A stretch of DNA of 64,000 bases from NCBI GenBank assembly GCA_946902985.2, contig OX336389.2, positions 340,726,444-340,790,443 of the forward strand, read 5' to 3'. This DNA comes from Meconema thalassinum. Its lineage: Eukaryota; Arthropoda; Insecta; Orthoptera; Tettigoniidae. Positions 22,483 to 34,804 of the stretch are shown here, piece after piece; positions within the stretch are counted from its first letter, which is position 1, and every line of letters begins with the position of its first letter. A model generated the notes under the pieces. The model was not told the DNA's origin. It ran no database searches and was given only the letters and a program-made list of their open reading frames with translations. The position numbers were made by a program, and so were the translations under genes.

Positions 22483-22715
22483 TGATGAGGGGCTTTAACA
22501 TCGTGGTCATTTAGCTCCGTGTACTTAGGTGTGTGTGGAATTTAGTCGATAACCTATGTTATTGTTATGACTGTATTACTGTGTGTATTTGGAAGTCAGA
22601 TGAGGATTGGGAAGGGGAGAGCCTTGGCCTTAGTTAGGAACCATCTTGGCATTTCGCAAGAGTAGAAGTGGGAATCCACAGAAAGCCACTTCCAGGATGG
22701 CTGAGATGGGAATTA
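22483..22715 (-). mobile_element. SINE-B copy, tail half
   Basis: It carries the AACATCGTGGTCATTTAGCT end, the GTTATTGTTATGACTGTATT block, and AGTAGAAGTGGGAATCCACA. It stops at the second GGGAATT motif; the head is missing. Confidence 0.7.
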
Positions 22716-23584
22716 GCCGTCGTAAATTATGCAAGCCTTCACTTTTCTAACACGTTAAGCTCTTATATCCAGTGGACAGATGTTCATACCAGTCCAGCGT
22801 AAGAAAGGTGTTGCACTGGACCGCTTCGGGCGAAAATGAGCCCTAGAACCTGTGTATTTAATTGGTATTAGTCGATATCACACATTTCCTTTGACCGGGC
22901 CCCACGAGCGCTTGCTTGCGCCATCATATACTGTGGGCCAGGCTGTTCCAGCCGAGCAGCTCGCTCGTGAGCAGCAGAGTACTCGCCGCCTTTCGTGAGT
23001 AAACCTGCAACATGCAATACAGCTCTGCTGTGGGGGGCTGCCGTCACCTCGCGGTGGATACATCAAGACTGGCATGAAGTGCATAGACTTGTGCTATGAC
23101 CTTCGCCCAGTGACGTATTGGCTCTCACCCCGAGTCCCTCTCCAACCTTGCTCCGAGCATTACTGCTGAGTACTCGCGTGTACGCATACTCAAACTCATG
23201 GATTTGGAACACCCTGCTGTAGGCTATAGGCCTTGACCCCCCGAATAGTTTACTGATTAAACTTTCGTAAAAAGTGGGTCCAACTAAATTTCTCATATTC
23301 ATAGAAAATATAAAATGCAGCAGTGTACTATCAGCCTACAAATGCAGTATAATAGCGGCCATTAAGTATACTGTAGTTCAATTTTTCCGACTGTAAAGTA
23401 CGCGGGTGCGAGCTACATACAACCTTGCCATTCTCTCGTCATTATGATCGCACGACACGATATCTACTGATTTTCTTAATGGTTAGATTGGATTAAGATT
23501 TGCCAACATTGTTTGGATTTCACCCAATTTCTACCACATATTTTAGGAAAGTTTTTCGCTCCTTTTTAGCCTTTTCGCTCCTTT
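22716..23584. other. No gene recognised
   Basis: A relatively GC-rich stretch at 22880-23200 gives two overlapping minus-strand ORFs (68 and 79 codons) with no motif I know. I do not call a gene. Confidence 0.4.
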
Positions 23585-24297
23585 TTAGCCTATTTTCATT
23601 TATGAAAAAATAGGCTTATGAGATCACCTTTTGTCCGTGTGTGTGCGTATGGGTGTGTGTCTCCCTAATAAAATCTAAACGACTAGTATGATTTCAAAGA
23701 AACTCAGTAAGGTCATAGTATTATTTTGTCCGACCCCGACCGTGTCCTCCAAATTTTATTACGTCTCACCAATTCAATATGGTGGCTGTGCGAAATATTT
23801 CACCGGCATTCTATACCTCGGAAACTATTACTGATATCACCCTGAAATGTTGTACGAAGATAAAGGGCACTACTAGAAGTTCACCTATGTGACTTTCAAA
23901 AACCTGTTAACTACAAAATGAACATGGCGGCCAAGCGAAGTTGAAACATTTAAATAGACTTTTCTCACGATTTAACCATCTGAACGCAGTGAAACTTTCT
24001 TACAGCAAATGACTACAAATTGCAATGCACTGACATCTAATTTAGTTCAATTGTTTACATTACCTCAAGATAGCGGCTGTGCAAAATTTTAAAATCTCGT
24101 TTTTTTTAATTTCATGTATCCTAATCATGCGATTGAAGTTTGAATAATACACCAACGCAATAATATTCATGTAATAGGACATAAATATATGGCCTACATA
24201 ATATATAAAAATCCAATATGGGGAACTTTCAAAATATTTAGACGGTTCTCAATATCTACGGATCTATTATAGAAATCAAACTGACATGTTGTATGTT
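23585..24297 (+). repeat. Hairpin-ended modular repeat, copy 2
   Basis: A perfect 10-bp stem, AGCCTATTTT and AAAATAGGCT, opens it at 23588. GT-rich sequence, AATATGGTGGC (near 23780), AACATGGCGGCC (23921), and CCTGAAATGTTGTACG follow, in the same order as 17073-17900. Confidence 0.8.
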
Positions 24298-24298
24298 T

Positions 24299-24330
<32 letters not shown>

Positions 24331-24375
24331 TTGAGGTTTTAAGGGGCGGGATAACGAGGTCAGCTGCCCCTTCTG
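24298..24375. repeat. TTAG microsatellite and short SINE piece
   Basis: About eight TTAG units are followed by GGGGCGGGATAACGAGGTCA, a diverged match to the GGGGCAGATGACC family. Confidence 0.7.
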
Positions 24376-25822
24376 TATGTTGATAGAGGCAATTAACATA
24401 AGTAGGATATATGAAAATATGTTATTTAGTTATTCAAGGAACTACCTACTTGTTATCTTTAATATCCCAGAAAACGTAATTGAGTTAACCCAGAAATGTA
24501 GTTAGTATATTTTCTATTCTTGTACTTTTTTAGTTAATGGGGGTAACCAAGGTTCCAAAGGTCCTTCTCGTTGGCACACCTATGATTAGAATACCCCTAC
24601 ATTCACAAATAACACCTTATTGCCATTTCCAAATTCCTGATTGATAACATGCCCAAAACAATAATATTTGAATCACAAAAGTGACACGTTTAACAGTTTA
24701 AAGTAGGCTTACATGAACTGAGCAGCTGATAGCAACAGCATGAGTAGTTGTCTGCGCCAACCACCAGATGGCAATTAGAAGCGGTGTCGTCAGTTTCTCG
24801 TGGGAATTTCCACTATTATTATATTAAGCTATGACGACTGTCGAGTCAGTAACCTGGCAAGCATAATAGAGCACAGAGGTGAGAACTTCAAGACATTTCA
24901 ACCGCGTACGGAGCCAGAGACAAGTGTATGTAGTGTTGGTGATTAATGAGTACCGGTTTCTATTCGGTAGTATTTTAAGATTCTTAGTGATATCATGGAT
25001 AAACTGAAAATGCCTTCACCCAGTGCTCGGGAGAAACGTTTGCTTTAACAGAGGAAAAAGCAAGTAACTGTAAATCGCGTGTATTTGATAGCGCGTAACC
25101 TTCGAGCCCTAATGAAAGTAGAAATTAAAATTAAAAAAACTCAAATTTCGTGACTGGTTAATATCCATGGATATTCTACGATGGTATTGTTACGCAAAGT
25201 GTGCAAGGAAGTTGATGAAAAATAAACCAACTACTGCAATTTTCAATCGAATAGATTCTTGTTTCATATATTTTGGGGTTTCTAACTGGAAACACGCCTT
25301 GAGAAAACATAGCGTTCATGAAACATCTCATTGACATCAGAAATTGTGTTTCAAGACAGTAGCGCTTAAAAGTACAGTTATTGTTGTGACAGAGCTATTG
25401 AAAAGTAAATGTTAATGATCATGAGAATATGTCACGGTATAGTGAAACTGTTAGTAGACCTACAAATGATAATAAAGTTAGTTCACCCAAGACCAATTAA
25501 CAGAGAGTAATGAGGTGAACATATGTTTGAATATGGAAAAGATTATGCAGAAAATAAAAAGAATCTTAATGATGAAAGTTTGAAACTAAGTCAAGTTTTG
25601 AAATGAGCAAAATATTTTATGAGCATTGGATGAAAATAAGCCAGAAGTGTAATGACCCACAAATTTAATGTGCCGTACATCGTTTGAAAATGAGACAGAA
25701 ATTTAAACATGGAATTTAAGTTTAGAAAAAAACAGGAACAGAGAAGACCACCATTTGGAAACCAGGAATAGCAGATCAAATTTTGCCTCAATGTTGGAAA
25801 AATATGTATATTAGGTACAGAA
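24376..25822. other. No gene seen
   Basis: AT-rich sequence with no ORF above noise and no clear repeat. Confidence 0.4.
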
Positions 25823-26110
25823 ATGAGAGGAAGATCTATCCTTTTAAATCAGGAAAACAGCAGGAAATTACAGAACATAGAATGTACTACGCAGCCGCTT
25901 CGTAACAAATTAAATGATAGTAAAAAGGAGCTACTCCCAAGCACTGAAATTAGAGTCCAAGGGAATAAGCAGGATTTAGAACAGAAGTTCGAAATAGAAA
26001 TGAGAGAAGAATTATCAGGTGTGGGAGCGAATGTTGCAGACATTAAACTGTTTATTTATCGTATGGCTTTTAGTGCCGGGAGTGTCCGAGGCACAGAACA
26101 CCAAATATAA
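25823..26110 (+). other. 95-codon ORF, unassigned
   Basis: Charged and probably helical (LRNKLNDSKKELLPSTEIRV, EQKFEIEMREELSGVGANVA). It could be a remnant of the N-terminal coiled coil of a retrotransposon gag, since a gag fossil starts about 1 kb downstream on the same strand. There is no sequence proof. Confidence 0.25.
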
Positions 26111-27039
26111 TAGAAGTGAATGACGCATGGTAAAGCATGGAAACAAGAAACTACTGCAGCACGCCTAGTGGTGTGGCATCCAAACTACCTGTATGGAAAT
26201 ATTAGCTCCCAAATATGTTTTCATTTTATGTTTTTATTTTATTTAACTGGGTCACTCCAATCCGTATTTTATTTAAGAACACATTTCCATTTCAAAAAAT
26301 TGCACCAACTTGAGACTTTGGACTGGATGGTTTTATTCAGAACTGTTCACGCCGATGCCGTATGACTTATATTCTTTGGCGTGAGCAACACCCGCATTTG
26401 ACAAATACGGTTTACGAATAAAAAGTACGGAGCACGATTATAAGCTGCATTAATACGACACTATCGTGTTATCCAGGAACAATATTTGCTATTGCGAGTA
26501 GTTTGAACGTTTAATAAGTGACTTAAATATCTCTCAAAATCAGGATAAAGAACAGTAACCGTAACGTGCTTCAAGCATGTGGAGCCGCCATGTTATCAAC
26601 AATCACAGAACACCAAGTATAACAAGGCCAAATCAACCAATCACAAGGCGGCCTTTTGCCTAGCAGCGCTCGTAGTGGGGTGGCGCTGCGGTACCCAGTG
26701 TTGACAGTTACTCGTACGCTTCATCCCCGTGGTCCGAGGACATGTTCGGCTCGCCTGAGTCTGTAGCTGCTTCCAGCGGACACCCTTATTAGGATGAGCT
26801 ACAAGTTCCGTTCAAATTCAAGTAGTTCCAACTTTCGCTACCAGCTATCAATGATACCTAGTTGTGAACGTTGGAACTTTGATATAGCGTTCGGACGAAA
26901 CTGGTGATAAATTTCAAAGATAAGAAAAATAGAAAGTTAAATCAGGGTTATGAAGTACAGTACAGGTGAAAATCAAAGAGAAATTTAACTAAGAAGAGCA
27001 GCTCTCCGCAGCTAATTTATTCATCTTTCTTCAGTAACA
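26111..27039. other. No gene seen
   Basis: It includes GCCGCCATGTT at 26584-26594, the motif of the modular repeats, but no surrounding module. Confidence 0.4.
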
Positions 27040-27840
27040 ATAGAAATAAAGAATTTCGAAGGTAATGAAAGTAACCCTACGGAATATTTCAAACTTCTAA
27101 ATTCACGCTGTAGGAATGTTATACAATATGGTAGATGACCTATTCGGGATGTATTAAATAATTATCTGCTTTCTGGTGGAGTTCATTTTCAGAATAATTC
27201 GAAGAACAATTTATACGACGAATTTGGAATCGTGAAATACAAAACAACGCAAGTTGGAAGCTGCAAGGTGGAAAGTTTCACCCTGGACAAGTTACTTCAC
27301 GTGTGGAGTACTTCGTCAAGAAGTTGCCAATAATGGTTAATTTGATACCGCCCATGAATGAGGGAGGAAATGGTAGGAGAATTAATAATAATAATAATGT
27401 TATTGGTTTTACGTCCCTTTTAACTACACTGGCTTTTAGAGACGCCGGGGTGTCGGAATTTTGCCCCGAAGGGGATCTTTAACGTACCAGTAAATCTACG
27501 GACACGGCTCCCTCGCATTTGCGCACCCTCAAATGCCAGCTGACTGCGCCAGGATACGAACCTGCGACTTTGGGCCCAGCAAGCGAGAACGTTACCCCTG
27601 AGCCACGCAGCCAGCCGGTAGGAGAATTATCCTGGCATTATTCCCAATATGTAGGACGTGCGGTAAGAATGCAAGGAATTACGAGTATTACGGTAGAAGA
27701 TATGAATCACATTTTTATTAGGTTTGGTCTGGATGATTCATTGGATAAGAGCTGGGAAGTTGAAGACACACCAAACGCCTCAAGCTACAACTGTGGGGAA
27801 ATACATTTTCGTAACCCCAGATAGTAATCATTGGACGACA
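27040..27840 (+). pseudogene. Decayed retrotransposon gag, split by a SINE
   Basis: Across frames the plus strand reads FEEQFIRRIWNREIQNNASW, HPGQVTSRVEYFVKKLPIMV, and after the SINE WHYSQYVGRAVRMQGITSIT then VEDMNHIF. That order (FxxxFxxxxW, Q-rich step, YFxxxxxxxxxLxPP, hF-x-R-hh, ITTIEDM) is the retrotransposon gag capsid region of insect Ty3/gypsy-like elements. It has several stops and frame breaks and is not close to the gag at 47188. A pol is not recognisable downstream. Confidence 0.5.
27372..27629 (-). mobile_element. SINE-C with 13-bp target duplication
   Basis: GGTAGGAGAATTA at 27372-27384 and 27617-27629 flanks a full-length minus-strand copy (head GGCTGCGTGGCTCAGGGGTA; short AAT-type tail). 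It interrupts the gag fossil, so the fossil is older. Confidence 0.95.
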
Positions 27841-29620
27841 CTGGCGGAGAGAAACGAATGACGGTGACTCACCTTACGGAAGTGACAGAGAATAATAACT
27901 CAGTCCATGATTCAGGAAGAAGAGAGTTTCATGGAGCCGTCATGATCTCTGATAACCATGATATTCATTCCCAGCAACACGCAGGAAACAACAGTAACAT
28001 GTACAGCCGTAATTTAAAAGTATAAGAGATGATTCGAGGGCTGATCGATCGAATTAGTCCCGAAGGCACGTAAATGATCATGGGACACGTTCAGCGAAAT
28101 GATTTGCCTATCAACGTGCGAGACCTAGAACCGATTCACAAGACCAAAGCGGAGATGGGAAAGTACATGATGCAATTTTACACTACACTGCACCCTGAAC
28201 ACAGATAACCACAGTACACTTCTCTGTGCAGTTCATACAGCTCCTGCAGTTCACGCTTACAGTCCTGTCGCTTCAGGCCCCTACCACCACAGTCCCGCGG
28301 AGGTAATTTCTCATGCGCTTCAGACCGTGCCGTGTCGAGCCCAGGTCCACGTACGTGTTTTCCGGACTACTGCTGCACCAAGCTATCACAAAAATCTGGA
28401 CTGTCACTGATAGATATGCGTCCCGAACTGGTTGACGTAACTGCACTTGCTGACTACGGTACATGGTTTGTCACGGCTCTGACGAGAAAATCTCTCAACT
28501 CTCGGCTGCGCGGTTTCTTATGTAGCCTGTGACAGAGAGCCTCGTCTATTTCCATCTAGGAAGGGTTGAAATGGACTCTTCTGGAGACCGAACAAATCAG
28601 ATTCAGCCCAAGTGTTTCCCTTACAGCCCTCCTTCTCCTACCTCTAGTCGATCACCGCGCTCCCGTACGTACTACGATCCCGTCCACCGCACTCCGTTGT
28701 AATATGGCGAAGAAAGAGAAGGAGAAGAAACACACGAATACGACGACCTTGAATATTATTGAATTAAAGATGAAAGAAAATTAATCGAACTGTCATAACC
28801 TTGGGGAGATTTGTGATTCTCAACCTGAAACAATGGAGATGGATAAACTTGCTGACAATTACAGCGGCCTACAGTATTCGAGCATGTGGCGTCTGGTAAG
28901 ATAATTACCATGAAGCGACTTTAGAAAGGTTCGATTTCAGACTTCCTTGAGAACATCGAAAATGAGATGTGGCATTCAAAACTTCAACAAAATCACCGCA
29001 AAAGACAAATTTTCCTGGATGAATACTTGACAGAAAAAACATATACCGCTACAGTGAAATTCTGAAGATGGCAGAAAACTCAGTTAGGCTTAGAAACCCC
29101 TCTTATGAGGAAAAGGAATATTCTTCCCCGTGAAATATGGTAAGATGGTAAGATGGTAAGATGGTAACTTGGTATGTCAGTAGAAAAGCTTGTAAGTAAT
29201 TTACATTTCGAATTGAAAATCTCAATGTAAAATACAGTATGTAACGGTACATAATATAAGTGTTCCAGTATTTCATTAGTATAACTATTTGTTTATGTGC
29301 TACGTCATACTATTGTAATATTAATCTCTCTAATCAATGTGATATGAATTATTTATTGTAGGCTATGTATTGAATAGTGTAAATATGCTTACTAGGTAAT
29401 TAACCGGCCATTCTTTGTCTTTTAAACCCAGTTGTTTGTATTGTGCAACTTTCCCTATTTCTGTCAGGAAACAGTCAAAAATCATTAATATTGTACAGTA
29501 CTCATCTTTCTTCTGGACGGCCATTGCGTGTGTTCATTCTGGAAGTATTTCCTTGACATCTTAGCTTACATTCTTGAAAGTTTCAATGTCGTTTCTCTTA
29601 TTTGGAAGCTTCCGCCAGAG
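27841..29620. other. No gene recognised
   Basis: Short ORFs only. Four GTAAGATG-type steps lie near 29140-29165. The stretch may contain rest of the retroelement whose gag precedes it, but I could not identify protease, reverse transcriptase or integrase motifs. Confidence 0.35.
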
Positions 29621-29702
29621 TATATAACGAAGATCGCCTCCCGGCGCAGCAGTTCAGTTCAATGCAGTTGGTCATTATGGACAGTCAGGCAGTCAGTGAT
29701 GA
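29621..29702 (+). promoter_or_regulatory. TATA-Inr core promoter candidate
   Basis: TATATAA at 29621-29627 is followed about 32 nt later by TTCAGTTC (29653-29660), matching the arthropod initiator TCAGTY at the right distance. A short ORF opens at 29663 and reaches GATGTAAGC, a splice-donor-like site, near 29701. It may be an LTR promoter or a host first exon; no further exon was identified. Confidence 0.4.
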
Positions 29703-30684
29703 TGTAAGCTCCATTTACGACGCATAATGAATAGGCCTACGCAAGTTCGTATCGTGTCTAGTTAAGTTTATCTGTGGGCCCATTAGTGGTTAAATCTTTA
29801 AAGAGCAAAGTGAAGGCATCCTTGTTGGAAGTGCGCGAGTGATATTGATTAGGAATAAGTGAATCTTGTGAAGCATACGTGAAGTGACAAATTATTTCTT
29901 TTACGAGGTTGGACATCTACACTTGAATTGAAAATACTTCGAGTATTAAACGTGGGATCTGTCTACGAATTCTTCATATAACCTGCATTAGCGTATTATC
30001 AACAACTGATTAACATCTTATGCCCATTGACTTGACATTTCTATTTAAAAAGTAAACATCATATCACTGGACGAAAAACAGAGTATGTGTATGTATTAAG
30101 TTGGAGGGCAGTTAATCTATATAATATATATTGCTTCAATTTTAATTTGTCTCTTATTTGAATAAATATTGTGTGTACTATAATGTTTGTGTGCATGGGT
30201 AGTGCTGTGATTCCTGCCCAAGCCCGAAACGATAGTTTACTGAGTGATTCTGAGATAAGTTAATCAATTGCAAATTTTATAAGTAAATTCAAATTAAGCA
30301 AACGAAGTAATTTAAACAACCAATCACCTACTTTCATTAATTTAATAAATTGCAATCAATTTTCATTAATTATAAATTCATGATAAATTGGTAATAATAA
30401 AATAAGGGTTCATGGCTGGTGAATTCGGGAGTAGGCGAACCCAAGGGATTCCTGAGCTGGGTCCGTTGTTCCCCTTCTTTCAGTGACTTCGGAGCGGACC
30501 CTCTTCCCCTTTCCTACCTGCCTTTCATGGCTCTACTTCCTTCCAAGTCCATTGATCCTCATTCTTTGAGGGTTGAGGACAATTCTTTATTCTGTTTTTT
30601 ATTTCCCTTCGTCTTTCTTTTTTCCTATATGTTCTTCTGGCGTGTGGATCGTATGTGGATCAGTGGTTGGCTGTGGTAGTCACC
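29703..30684. other. No gene seen; CT-rich block
   Basis: An AATAAA lies near 30160. From 30400 to 30660 the sequence is CT-rich and gives an ORF without motifs. Confidence 0.35.
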
Positions 30685-30719
30685 CATATCATTAGGGGCA
30701 GATGGCCTAGATGTTACAG
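30685..30719 (+). mobile_element. Short SINE, left part, split by the hAT element
   Basis: CATTAGGGGCAGATGGCCTA then GATGTTACAG. The rest of the family motif (CCTTTAAGAAATCATCAC) resumes at 33644, beyond the hAT element. Other pieces lie near 15168, 24340 and 33137. Confidence 0.7.
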
Positions 30720-31784
30720 CAGTGGCGGCCGGTGGTATGTAAAGCTGGGTGTTGCACCAACATTTCTGATGTCGCAATTTTATATGGGAAGTTTACACAT
30801 GTAACAAAAATCAATTAACGTTAGATAAAATACATTTCTATAAAAACTGAAATACATGGGTTTTCCAAAATAACTGTACGTTCGACAAATAGACAAATTT
30901 TAATGGCTCTTTTGGGCTTCTTCCTATAGGAATTCATAAAAAATCATATGTATGTATTTACACCCTATGCCTGAGTTAATTGGAAGAATTTAAAACACAG
31001 CAGGTTGTCTAAGGTTGGGTCTCTATCTCAAGGATAATAAACATTCTCAACATAAAACATGGCAACCGAAAAGTTTGTACGTTACAAAAAATGATATTAC
31101 TAACAAAGACGGGCACATATTCTGCATAAGGATAGGTTGTTTTTTTACTATAGCTTGAACCCCATCAGAGGAATCAGCCATGAAGTGCGCTCTGTCATAC
31201 GTCTGCGCAATTCATTTTTGCGGAGTTTCATTCAATTTCTGCTTCTTTAATTAATCCAGTAAACACGCTGCTAATGTGTGTGCATCATGTTTTGTTTGCC
31301 TCTTACTACGTAACTTATCGGTACACAACAGCCATCTGAAATATGTTTGAAATATCACTAGTTTCATCTGCTATAATGGCTAAAATTTCCGATTCCCTTA
31401 TTTGCTTTGATACTTCTTCTTGGCAAACCACCAACATAATCTGTAAAATTTAATTTTGAATTGTTTTGGACATTCCTTTGAAAACAGTTGCCCTTACCAA
31501 AATGACCTTTAACACAGCATCCAACTCAACGCTAAAATTAATTAGTTCTCTCAAAACACCTGGATTTGTTGATGTTACACTTTCATCATGATCACGCAAG
31601 GCCAGTTCGAAAGAGCCACAGAAACGAATACAGTTTATTACAATATTTAACACATACCTATTGTGCCTAACTTCTTCGTTATATTCCGCAATTTACCTTC
31701 TATAGACACTGTCCAATTGTGCAGCTTCGTTAACAGTTCCAAAAGTGTCATTTTCAAACAGCTGAAGATTGGTTGGTTCCTCAG

Positions 31785-31915
31785 TTTAGGAGCTGCGACA
31801 ACGCGGTCATATCCTGTACTTTGGGTGTGTGGAGAATCTGTCTGATAACCGGTGTTAATTGTGATGGCTGTATTAGTGAGTGTCATCTGTTTTTAATTCA
31901 AGTGAGGACTGCAGA
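31785..31915 (-). mobile_element. SINE-B tail fragment
   Basis: It matches the family end: TTAGGAGCTGCGACAACGCG, GGGTGTGTGGAGAATCTGTC, TGATAACCGGTGTTAATTGT. It lies inside the hAT relic. Confidence 0.7.
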
Positions 31916-32091
31916 CATTGAATTTCAAGCAGTTCCTACTTTTGGCGCCAAAGGCCACCGTAAACGACTACTAGTTCAGAACTTGGTTACTACACGCCAT
32001 CGCAGTCGGCTCCTGGCGACGAACGTTGGAACCTAAGAGCGTTGTTCAAATTTTTAACGTATAATTTAGCTTCACACAGGTGTAATTAGTG

Positions 32092-32286
32092 GAAGATTCT
32101 TTAACATGCCATAAATCTATGACATGGGACCGCCGGCTTTACTTCCCCTCCGAAGGAATGCATACTGAGGGATTTTTAACGCTCTTAAAAATCCGACGAC
32201 TTCGGCCGGGTTTGAACCCGCGATCTTGGACATAGAGGCTCAGCATGCTACCAACTACGGCACCAAAGCCACACAGCTGAAGATTC
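32092..32286 (-). mobile_element. SINE-D with 8-bp target duplication
   Basis: The minus-strand head is GTGGCTTTGGTGCCGTAGTT with B-box CGGGTTTGAACCCGGCC-like sequence. GAAGATTC flanks it at 32092-32099 and 32279-32286. It is inserted in the hAT relic. Confidence 0.75.
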
Positions 32287-33114
32287 ATGTTTCTTTATTT
32301 TAGGGATTAATTTCCGTAACTCCTATTTTGGTCCACGCGGATTCTCCACCAACAAACATGGAAAACAGAATAAAGCGTTTTTAATATCGCATTCACATAA
32401 CCAATTATTATTGCCTTAAATATATCCTTTAAACGCCCTCGTAGCCTATACTTATATTTTGGACAATACTTATCTGGTAATGGTCTACCGAGTGTTTTTA
32501 CTGTGAGTTTGTCATCAGGGAGCTGGGAAAGCTGTCTAACTAGTAAATTACTTGCTCTATTAATTTTCACTTACACTCCACAATACAATTAATGTTTCAA
32601 ACTAAACATTCCGTTTAAATAAAATGGTACTAACTTACAAGATGCACAGATGATACATCTGGGTGCTATATCGGAAAGTGGCGCGAAAGGCAAACTAACA
32701 AAACACTGAATTTTGCTAGCCTGAAATTTCGTAGTGAATGCATAGTAGTGAATCAACCAAACAATAATAATACTAATAATAATGCACGGTTATGTATCTG
32801 CCTGGAACCAAAATACTCATTCAACTAAATACAGAACTAATCGCAACCCAAATCCCGCAAGAACAAGAGTGGTAAAAGCAAACATAAACCGCTACAGTAC
32901 ACCAACAATACGTCGCAAAATAGTTCAGCCGATTATCTACTGTACTTATAGCAATGGTGGCGTTCTTAGGCTCGCTTCACAGAACAATTGACAAAAATAT
33001 TAAATGAAGTTATGATGAGATCACATCTAAAAATAATTGGATGTGAACCAACTAATGTCTCCCTATGAAATTCCGATATTTGTATTGTTGTGGGTGGTGT
33101 AGCATTCCCTAGTG

Positions 33115-33190
33115 GTGTGGGAAAGAAACTACCCTTCAGGGGCAGATGACCTCGTAGTTCCGCCCCTTAAAACAACAGTAACTAACTAAA
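33115..33190 (+). mobile_element. Short SINE copy
   Basis: CAGGGGCAGATGACCTCGTA, GTTCCGCCCCTTAAAACAAC, then a TAAC-type tail. Same family as 30685-30719. Confidence 0.65.
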
Positions 33191-33864
33191 CTACCCTTCG
33201 CGGGGTAAGAGAAATCGAGGGTGTTGTGATTTCCAAAGAGTGGTGTAGTCTAACGGCGCCATTTGGAACTGAGTGTTGCCAGGGGGCTGGCAGCTCGTCT
33301 GCAACTCCCTACTACCCACAGATTACCTACTACCTGCTACTACCCATGCTGGCCAGCAAGCATGTACAAGCTTGGCCTCGTCCCTGCCGGCCGCGCTGTC
33401 TACTTGGGAGTCGCAACAAGAGAGCTAACCCCCTGGAGTTTGATTTGAAGGCGGCAGCTTTTATAGGTACAGTGTGAAGCATTACGATAAATAATAACAA
33501 AATATCGATGATTTAAACACATTTTTGAGTGCATTAGATCTATAAAACTAAAACATTAAAGGAAAAAAAAGACGAATTAGTTGTAAAATTATTGGGAGTT
33601 GTGCAACGCTGCAACAATATCACCAGCCGCCCTTGTGTTACAGCCTTTAAGAAATCATCACCTCAAGATGCGGATTTTAAATTACGATAAAATGCTAAAT
33701 CATTAGTTTTCTGATTTGATTACTTCTTTTAAAGAGTGGTTCTGCATTTCTTTCAAAAGATGTTTGAATATTCATTCCTAGGGCTTGACTGAATTTTGAC
33801 GAGAGACATCTACTTTCAGCTAAAGACCAAAATGACTACATTTTAGTAAATAAATGTAATGTTT

Positions 33865-34193
33865 GTATAGTTATGTATAGTCGTTCAAACAAAGAATGAA
33901 CTCACTCCTGGGTATAGTTATGTATAGTCGTTCAAACAAAGAATGAACTCACTCCTGGGTATAGTTATGTATAGTCGTTCAAACAAAGAATGAACTCACT
34001 CCTGGGTATAGTTATGTATAGTCGTTCAAACAAAGAATGAACTCACTCCTGGGTATAGTTATGTATAGTCGTTCAAACAAAGAATGAACTCACTCCTGGG
34101 TATAGTTATGTATAGTCCTTCAAACAAGGAATGAACTCACTCCTGGGTATAGTTATGTATAGTCCTTCAAACAAAGAATGAACTCGCTCGTTA
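33865..34193 (+). repeat. Minisatellite, seven 47-bp units
   Basis: Units start at 33865, 33912, 33959, 34006, 34053, 34100 and 34147. Each has GTATAGTTATGTATAGTCGT, TCAAACAAAGAATGAACTCA and CTCCTGG. The first five are nearly identical; the last two carry CCTTC for CGTTC. Confidence 0.98.
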
Positions 34194-34349
34194 AGTCCCG
34201 GTGGCCACCTTTGCATGGTTACACTACTCATTCCTTTGAGTTTTGGTCCTGGGCTCGAGAACTAAGCATTAAAGAGCGAGAGTGAAAAAAAAAAACGGAA
34301 GGTAGAAAATCAAAGAAAGATAGTGCAGTTTCCTTTTCATAATTAATTC

Positions 34350-34570
34350 TTGGGGCTTTGGGTAACTTGGTCATCATCCCAGTGTACTTGGGTGTGTGTT
34401 GAACTTATCTGATACCCTGTAATTTTGTGATGACTGTACTAGTGTGTGTAGCTGTTTAAGGGAAAGGGATGGGGTAGGCACCCCGGGACTATTTGTCTGG
34501 AGGGAGTGTGGAAAAAACGTTGAACAAACACACCCGCTGTCAGTGACTGGATTCGAACCTCCAATAACCG
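34350..34570 (-). mobile_element. SINE-B variant
   Basis: Same order as 3520-3655 and longer: GGTCATCATCCCAGTGTACT, CTGATACCCTGTAATTTTGT, GTGTGTAGCTGTTTAAGGGA. It ends at GACTGGATTCGAACCTCC, a head-side B-box complement. Confidence 0.65.
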
Positions 34571-34804
34571 GACTTTTTGTAGCTGCCCATCTTGGAAGAG
34601 GTGCGCGATTTAACAAGGCTACGCTGCAGGTTAGTGTTCATTGTAATTTTGTGTATGCAGTATTTTGTATATACTATACTGTATGGGATTCGTTCAGCTT
34701 TTCCCTAGTAAGTTAACTACTTTCTTCCATGGTACTACATCTTGCAAGTTAGGCCTATACGATGAGCAATAGTATCTCATTAAATTCATTCATTCATTAA
34801 TTTC

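Larger units (their letters stand above)
31130..32570 (-). pseudogene. hAT transposase (ZMYM1-like), broken
   Basis: Read on the minus strand from 32570: KTLGRPLPD, then WLCECDIKNALFCFPCLLV (TTF-type zinc finger region), then after two SINE insertions AEYNEEVRHNRYVLNIVINC, IRFCGSFELALRDHDES, NPGVLRELINF, and RESEILAIIADETSDIS with the first catalytic Asp near 31370. These are in the order seen in ZMYM1/DUF4371 hAT transposases. There are many frameshifts and stops. The downstream catalytic and dimerisation regions are not recognisable, and the element is too short to hold them complete. Confidence 0.8.
30712..33643 (-). mobile_element. hAT transposon, 2.9 kb, perfect 8-bp target duplication
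   Basis: TGTTACAG occurs at 30712-30719 and 33636-33643. The element's ends between them are CAGTGGCGGCCGGTGGTAT (30720) and, inverted, CAAGGGCGGCTGGTGATAT (33635). Terminal CA(G/A)xGGCGG and an 8-bp duplication define hAT. The decayed transposase inside runs on the minus strand. SINE pieces at 31785, 32092 and 33115 inserted later. Confidence 0.9.

Noticed and set aside
22878..23302. GC-richer minus-strand ORF pair as a host exon
   Set aside because: There is no recognisable domain, splice-site support or codon pattern strong enough to call.
24298..24330. Telomeric repeat
   Set aside because: The unit is TTAG, not the insect TTAGG, and the run is only about eight units.
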